Positions 61,041-64,000 of a stretch of 64,000 bases of DNA are shown piece after piece. Within the stretch, counting starts at the first letter, position 1. Each line of letters begins with the position of its first letter. Source of the stretch: Sulfopaludibacter sp035606355 (GTDB lineage Bacteria > Acidobacteriota > Terriglobia > Bryobacterales > Bryobacteraceae); NCBI GenBank assembly GCA_035606355.1, contig DATNFO010000018.1:1-64000 (forward strand), written 5' to 3'. Position numbers and translations under genes: made by a program. The notes beneath the pieces were generated by a model. That model was not told where the DNA came from. It saw only the letters and a program-made list of their open reading frames with translations, and did no database searches.

Positions 61041-62934
61041 CAGGAGCACCCCGGCCCGCCGGAACGTCGGCCAGGTATACCGCCGACTGGAATCCCAGCA
61101 CCGAGGCAAACTTGTCCATTGCGTCCTTCTGCTGCTGTTCCGCCGCTGTCAGCGGCCGCTCGTACACCGATGCGCGCGCCGCTACCACGCACATATCGCT
61201 GCGGCAGTTGTGCGAATTCTCAGATCCCAACTTCTCCAATAGCGCCACTGTCTCCAGATGCGGCTGTCCGAAGCGCGTCGGACCGTTGGCCATATCCGCC
61301 ACCGTGTCGCCCGCCTTGCTGCGCGCCTTCACGTTCGCGCCCTTGCTCACCAGGTAGTTCACCATGTCGTTATCGCCCAGGTATGCCGCGCCATGCAGCG
61401 CCGTGTAGCCGCGATTTTCCGCCGCGTTCACATCGTTGCCCAGTTCCACGCACAGCTTCACCGCATTCACCGGCGGCTCCGGCGCGTTTACGCTCCAATT
61501 CGCCGCCCATCCGATTCCCGCCGCCGCCATCAGCGGAGTCACGCCCGACTTCGTTGTCATCTTCGGATCCGCGCCATGCTCCACCAACAGTTTCATCGCC
61601 GCCGTATCGTTCGATTGCGCCGCGCGCCAGAATGCCGTCGCCCCGCCCGGGTCGACCCACGTGTAGTCGTTCGTAAAAGATCGGAACCACAGCTTATCGT
61701 TCAACTGCGCGTTCACGTTCGCCTTGTGCTCCAGCAGCGCCTTCATCAGGTCAAGATACCGCGTCTTTTCCTGGTCGACGTTCGGCTGCGGAAACCAGGC
61801 ATGCGGAGCCCACTCGGTATCCACCACTGCGTACAGCGGCGCGAGCCCCGAGAGAGTCGCCAGATTCGGATCCGCGCCCTTGTCCAGCAGATACATCGCG
61901 ACATCCAGATGGCCATTGGTGATCGCGATCACCAGCGGCGTGAACTTATCCGCGCTCGCGATGTTGAGATCTGCGCCGCCTTCCGCCAGCGCGCGCACCG
62001 TTTCCATGTGCCCTTCGCGCGCCGCGTACAACAGTGCGGTGTTGCCGCCCATGAACTCCGCGCCCACCCGCCGCGGAGCGCGAGCCGCCACGTCTCCCGC
62101 GCGAGCTTTCGCCTTCGCCGGCAGGAACTCGGCCGATTTCAGTTGCAGTGCGTGAGCCAATGTCTCGAGCTCCGCCTTCGCAGTGTCCGTTGCCGATTTC
62201 GCCGCCGCAACTGCCGCCGCCGCATCCGCCGCTTCATCCGCCTTATCCTGAGCGGCCGCCGACTGTGCAGCGGCAGCAGCCCCGCGACCCCCGCGGCCTC
62301 CACGACCCCCGCCCGCCGCGCCCGGCCGTTCTTCCACAATGTTGCCGTCCTGGTCGAACCGCACGCGCTCCACTTTCGTCACCTTGCTCGTGACGTTCGC
62401 CTCCGCGCCGTGCGCCAGCAGATACCGCACCACCGCATCGCGATTCAGCGCGGCCGCAAACATCAGCGCCGTTTGCCCGTGCGCCGCCTCCGTCGCCTTC
62501 ACATCCGCCCCGTGCTCCACCAGCACCTTCACTGCGTCCACGCTTCCGCTCGATGCCGCTGTCATTACCGCCGTCGTGCCGTTGGCGTTCACCGCGTTGG
62601 CATCGGCCCCCGCCTGCAGCAGCGCCTCGATCACCGCAGCATTCCCGTTCTGGCAGGCCATAAATAGCGGCGTGATGGCGCCCTCGCGCGTGGTCACCTT
62701 GGGATTAGCGCCCGCGGCCAGCAGCATCTTCACCATCTCGAGATCGTCGTGAAACGCCGCCCAGTGCAACGCAGTGGAGCCATCGCCCTGAGCGGCATCC
62801 ACATCCACGCGCTCCTTCAACAATTGCTGCACCTGCTGCTTGTTGCCCTGCATCGCCGCTTCGGAAAGCCGCGAATCGGCCGCGCCGAACGCCAGCGCCG
62901 CCGCCAGTACTCCGCTAGCCAGAATCTTCAACAT
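61027..62934 (-). CDS. Exported ankyrin-repeat protein
   Basis: A 635-aa protein. The signal peptide (about 1-19) is followed by ankyrin repeats at about 20-185 and 295-560 (for example GSTALHWAAFHDDLEMVKML and GYTALHGAAYLGDNDMVNYL). Between them lies a low-complexity Gly/Arg then Ala/Gln region (about 208-255). Near the C-terminus a pair of Cys (CRSDMC) follows the repeats. It probably forms a periplasmic scaffold. It is the first gene of a three-gene cytochrome/ankyrin set. Confidence 0.9.
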   Translation of the reverse strand: MLKILASGVLAAALAFGAADSRLSEAAMQGNKQQVQQLLKERVDVDAAQGDGSTALHWAAFHDDLEMVKMLLAAGANPKVTTREGAITPLFMACQNGNAAVIEALLQAGADANAVNANGTTAVMTAASSGSVDAVKVLVEHGADVKATEAAHGQTALMFAAALNRDAVVRYLLAHGAEANVTSKVTKVERVRFDQDGNIVEERPGAAGGGRGGRGGRGAAAAAQSAAAQDKADEAADAAAAVAAAKSATDTAKAELETLAHALQLKSAEFLPAKAKARAGDVAARAPRRVGAEFMGGNTALLYAAREGHMETVRALAEGGADLNIASADKFTPLVIAITNGHLDVAMYLLDKGADPNLATLSGLAPLYAVVDTEWAPHAWFPQPNVDQEKTRYLDLMKALLEHKANVNAQLNDKLWFRSFTNDYTWVDPGGATAFWRAAQSNDTAAMKLLVEHGADPKMTTKSGVTPLMAAAGIGWAANWSVNAPEPPVNAVKLCVELGNDVNAAENRGYTALHGAAYLGDNDMVNYLVSKGANVKARSKAGDTVADMANGPTRFGQPHLETVALLEKLGSENSHNCRSDMCVVAARASVYERPLTAAEQQQKDAMDKFASVLGFQSAVYLADVPAGRGAPGGNQ

Positions 62935-62970
62935 CGCCAGTTCCCTCTTTTAACAACCCTCAATGCGCGT

Positions 62971-63096
62971 CACACCTTTTACCGTTCCCTTACGGGGCTG
63001 TGAAAAAATCGAATTCTTTCCGTATCCCCGGTGCATCGAAAGGCGAATGGAGCGCCACGAGAACAGCAGAAGGAGCGGTAAAAGGTGCATCGAACC
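62971..63096. repeat. Palindromic interspersed repeat, locus 4
   Basis: Partial copy of the family: inverted unit CACCTTTTACCGTTCCCTTA (62973-62992) and direct unit GGAGCGGTAAAAGGTGCAT (63072-63090), with the ATCGAAAGGCGAATGGAGCG module between. The 18-nt loop seen elsewhere is missing. The rest of the gap to 63165 shows no gene. Confidence 0.8.
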
Positions 63097-63165
63097 TCGT
63101 GCCGTGCCGAACGCCGGCGACCAAGCCGCAACTCCGCTCGCCGGGGTAATACGTGCCTCATGCCT

Positions 63166-64000
63166 TTAAATCGCCACGGTCCCGTTGCTATCGCCGAAGC
63201 TCTCCGCCTTCACGCCCAGCTTCTGCAACATCGTCAGCATGATGTTGGCCGCCGGCGTGCCATCCTGCGTGCGCACATGCAGGTTGCCCTTCAGCATGCC
63301 GTTGGCGTGACCCACCAGCACCATCGGCACGCGCTTGTGATTGTGCACGTTCGAATCGCCCATCGGGCTGCCGTAGAGCACCATGGAATGGTCCAGCAGG
63401 TTGCCGTCGCCATCCGGCGTGTCTTTCAGTTTCTGCAGGAAGTACGGCAGCAGACTCACGTGATACCGGTTCAGCTTCGCGAACTCCGCGATGCGCGCGG
63501 GATTCTCGCCGTGATGCGAGCACGGGTGGAACGGCGTTTTCACTCCGCTCTCCGGCCACACGCGGCCGCTGACGTCGCGGCTCATCTTGAACGCCGAAAC
63601 CCGCGTCGTGTCCGTCATGAACGCCAGCGCCTGCAAATCGAACATCAGCCGCAAATGCTCTTCGTAGTTATCCGGGACGCCGAGCGGAGCCGCCGGGAGC
63701 GCCCGCGCCGCGCCGCTCGCATTGTATTTCTCGATCCGCTGAATCCGCCGTTCGATCTCCCGCACATCGTCCAGATACGCGTTCAACCGCCGCCGGTCGC
63801 TCGGACCCAGATTCTTCTGCAGCCGGTTCACATCGCGCGAAATCCAGTCCAGAATGCTGCGATTCGTCGCCTGCCGCGACGCCCGCTCTTCCGGCGTGCC
63901 GCCCTCGCCGAACAGATTCTCGAACGCCATCCGCGGATCCAGCGTCATCGGCAGCGGCTGCGTCGGCGACGCCCAACTGATCGTATCCGCATACACGCAC
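63166..64000 (-). CDS. DUF1552 protein (5' end beyond the window)
   Basis: The C-terminal 277 codons of a DUF1552-family protein. The frame is open to the right edge. Landmarks: SWASPTQPLPM, then FENLFGEGGTPEE, RLNAYLDDVREIERRI, PFHPCSHHGENP, MVLYGSPMGDSNVHNH and VLVGHANGML. The family lies beside DUF1592/DUF1588 proteins in Acidobacteria and Planctomycetes and its function is not established. Genes beyond the window would be needed to see the partners. Confidence 0.9.
   Translation of the reverse strand, partial: CVYADTISWASPTQPLPMTLDPRMAFENLFGEGGTPEERASRQATNRSILDWISRDVNRLQKNLGPSDRRRLNAYLDDVREIERRIQRIEKYNASGAARALPAAPLGVPDNYEEHLRLMFDLQALAFMTDTTRVSAFKMSRDVSGRVWPESGVKTPFHPCSHHGENPARIAEFAKLNRYHVSLLPYFLQKLKDTPDGDGNLLDHSMVLYGSPMGDSNVHNHKRVPMVLVGHANGMLKGNLHVRTQDGTPAANIMLTMLQKLGVKAESFGDSNGTVAI

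Overview
The window looks like a chromosomal segment of a GC-rich Acidobacteriota, most likely of the Solibacter/Bryobacter type. That assignment is inferred from gene families: a GWxTD-domain protein, a TIGR03437-type protein, a seven-repeat TIGR03803-type protein, a DUF1552 protein with an ankyrin protein and small c-type cytochromes, PadR-controlled efflux, and an interspersed intergenic repeat whose translation (LPLPNGRGS/LPLPHGHGS) recurs across the window.

Layout. (1) 1-7936: the integrase end of a prophage or phage-like satellite. A tyrosine integrase with an inserted zinc ribbon lies against the 3' end of tRNA-Val(UAC), the probable attachment site. It follows an Xre regulator whose transcript looks leaderless. 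A divergent minus-strand unit carries an HTH protein, a replication-initiator-like protein, a terminase-small-like HTH protein, a tape-measure-like protein with a lytic transglycosylase domain, and small proteins running off the left edge. (2) 7981-28149: housekeeping and accessory genes. These are an amidohydrolase, a PadR-TolC-RND-adaptor efflux operon divergent from a hybrid histidine kinase, a GWxTD/TonB-receptor-like operon, an MBL hydrolase, a glucarate-dehydratase-like enolase, a secreted HExxH protein, a TlpA-like protein, an AlaX-type editing protein and tRNA-Arg(ACG). (3) 28373-37363: a TIGR03803-repeat protein, an unrecognised protein with a possible papain-like Cys/His pair, an RtcB RNA ligase paired with an RbfA-like protein next to a strongly structured DNA/RNA element, a frameshifted DinB-family gene, and a Tat-exported GH127 beta-L-arabinofuranosidase behind a LacI-type operator.

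(4) 37462-52875: the most unusual region. It is an 11-kb, tightly coupled minus-strand operon: P450, four B12-binding-type radical SAM enzymes, three SAM methyltransferases, a cytosine-deaminase-like amidohydrolase and a SPASM-like radical SAM protein. It is flanked by an HPr-kinase-like protein, a GT4 glycosyltransferase and a PF14907-type nucleotidyltransferase. No PKS, NRPS or convincing precursor peptide is visible, so the product class is unknown. (5) 52219-59320: polysaccharide genes (initiating sugar transferase, two O-antigen ligase/polymerase-like proteins, Wzz-like protein, GT4). (6) 59548-64000: c-type cytochromes, an ankyrin-repeat protein and a truncated DUF1552 protein.

Four intergenic loci (9.5, 23.1, 52.0 and 63.0 kb) hold copies of one palindromic repeat family, three of them between convergent genes. 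A separate array of seven small hairpins (50480-50621) appears to have split the 5' end of the P450 gene. All functional statements rest on motif recognition by eye; no database search was possible.
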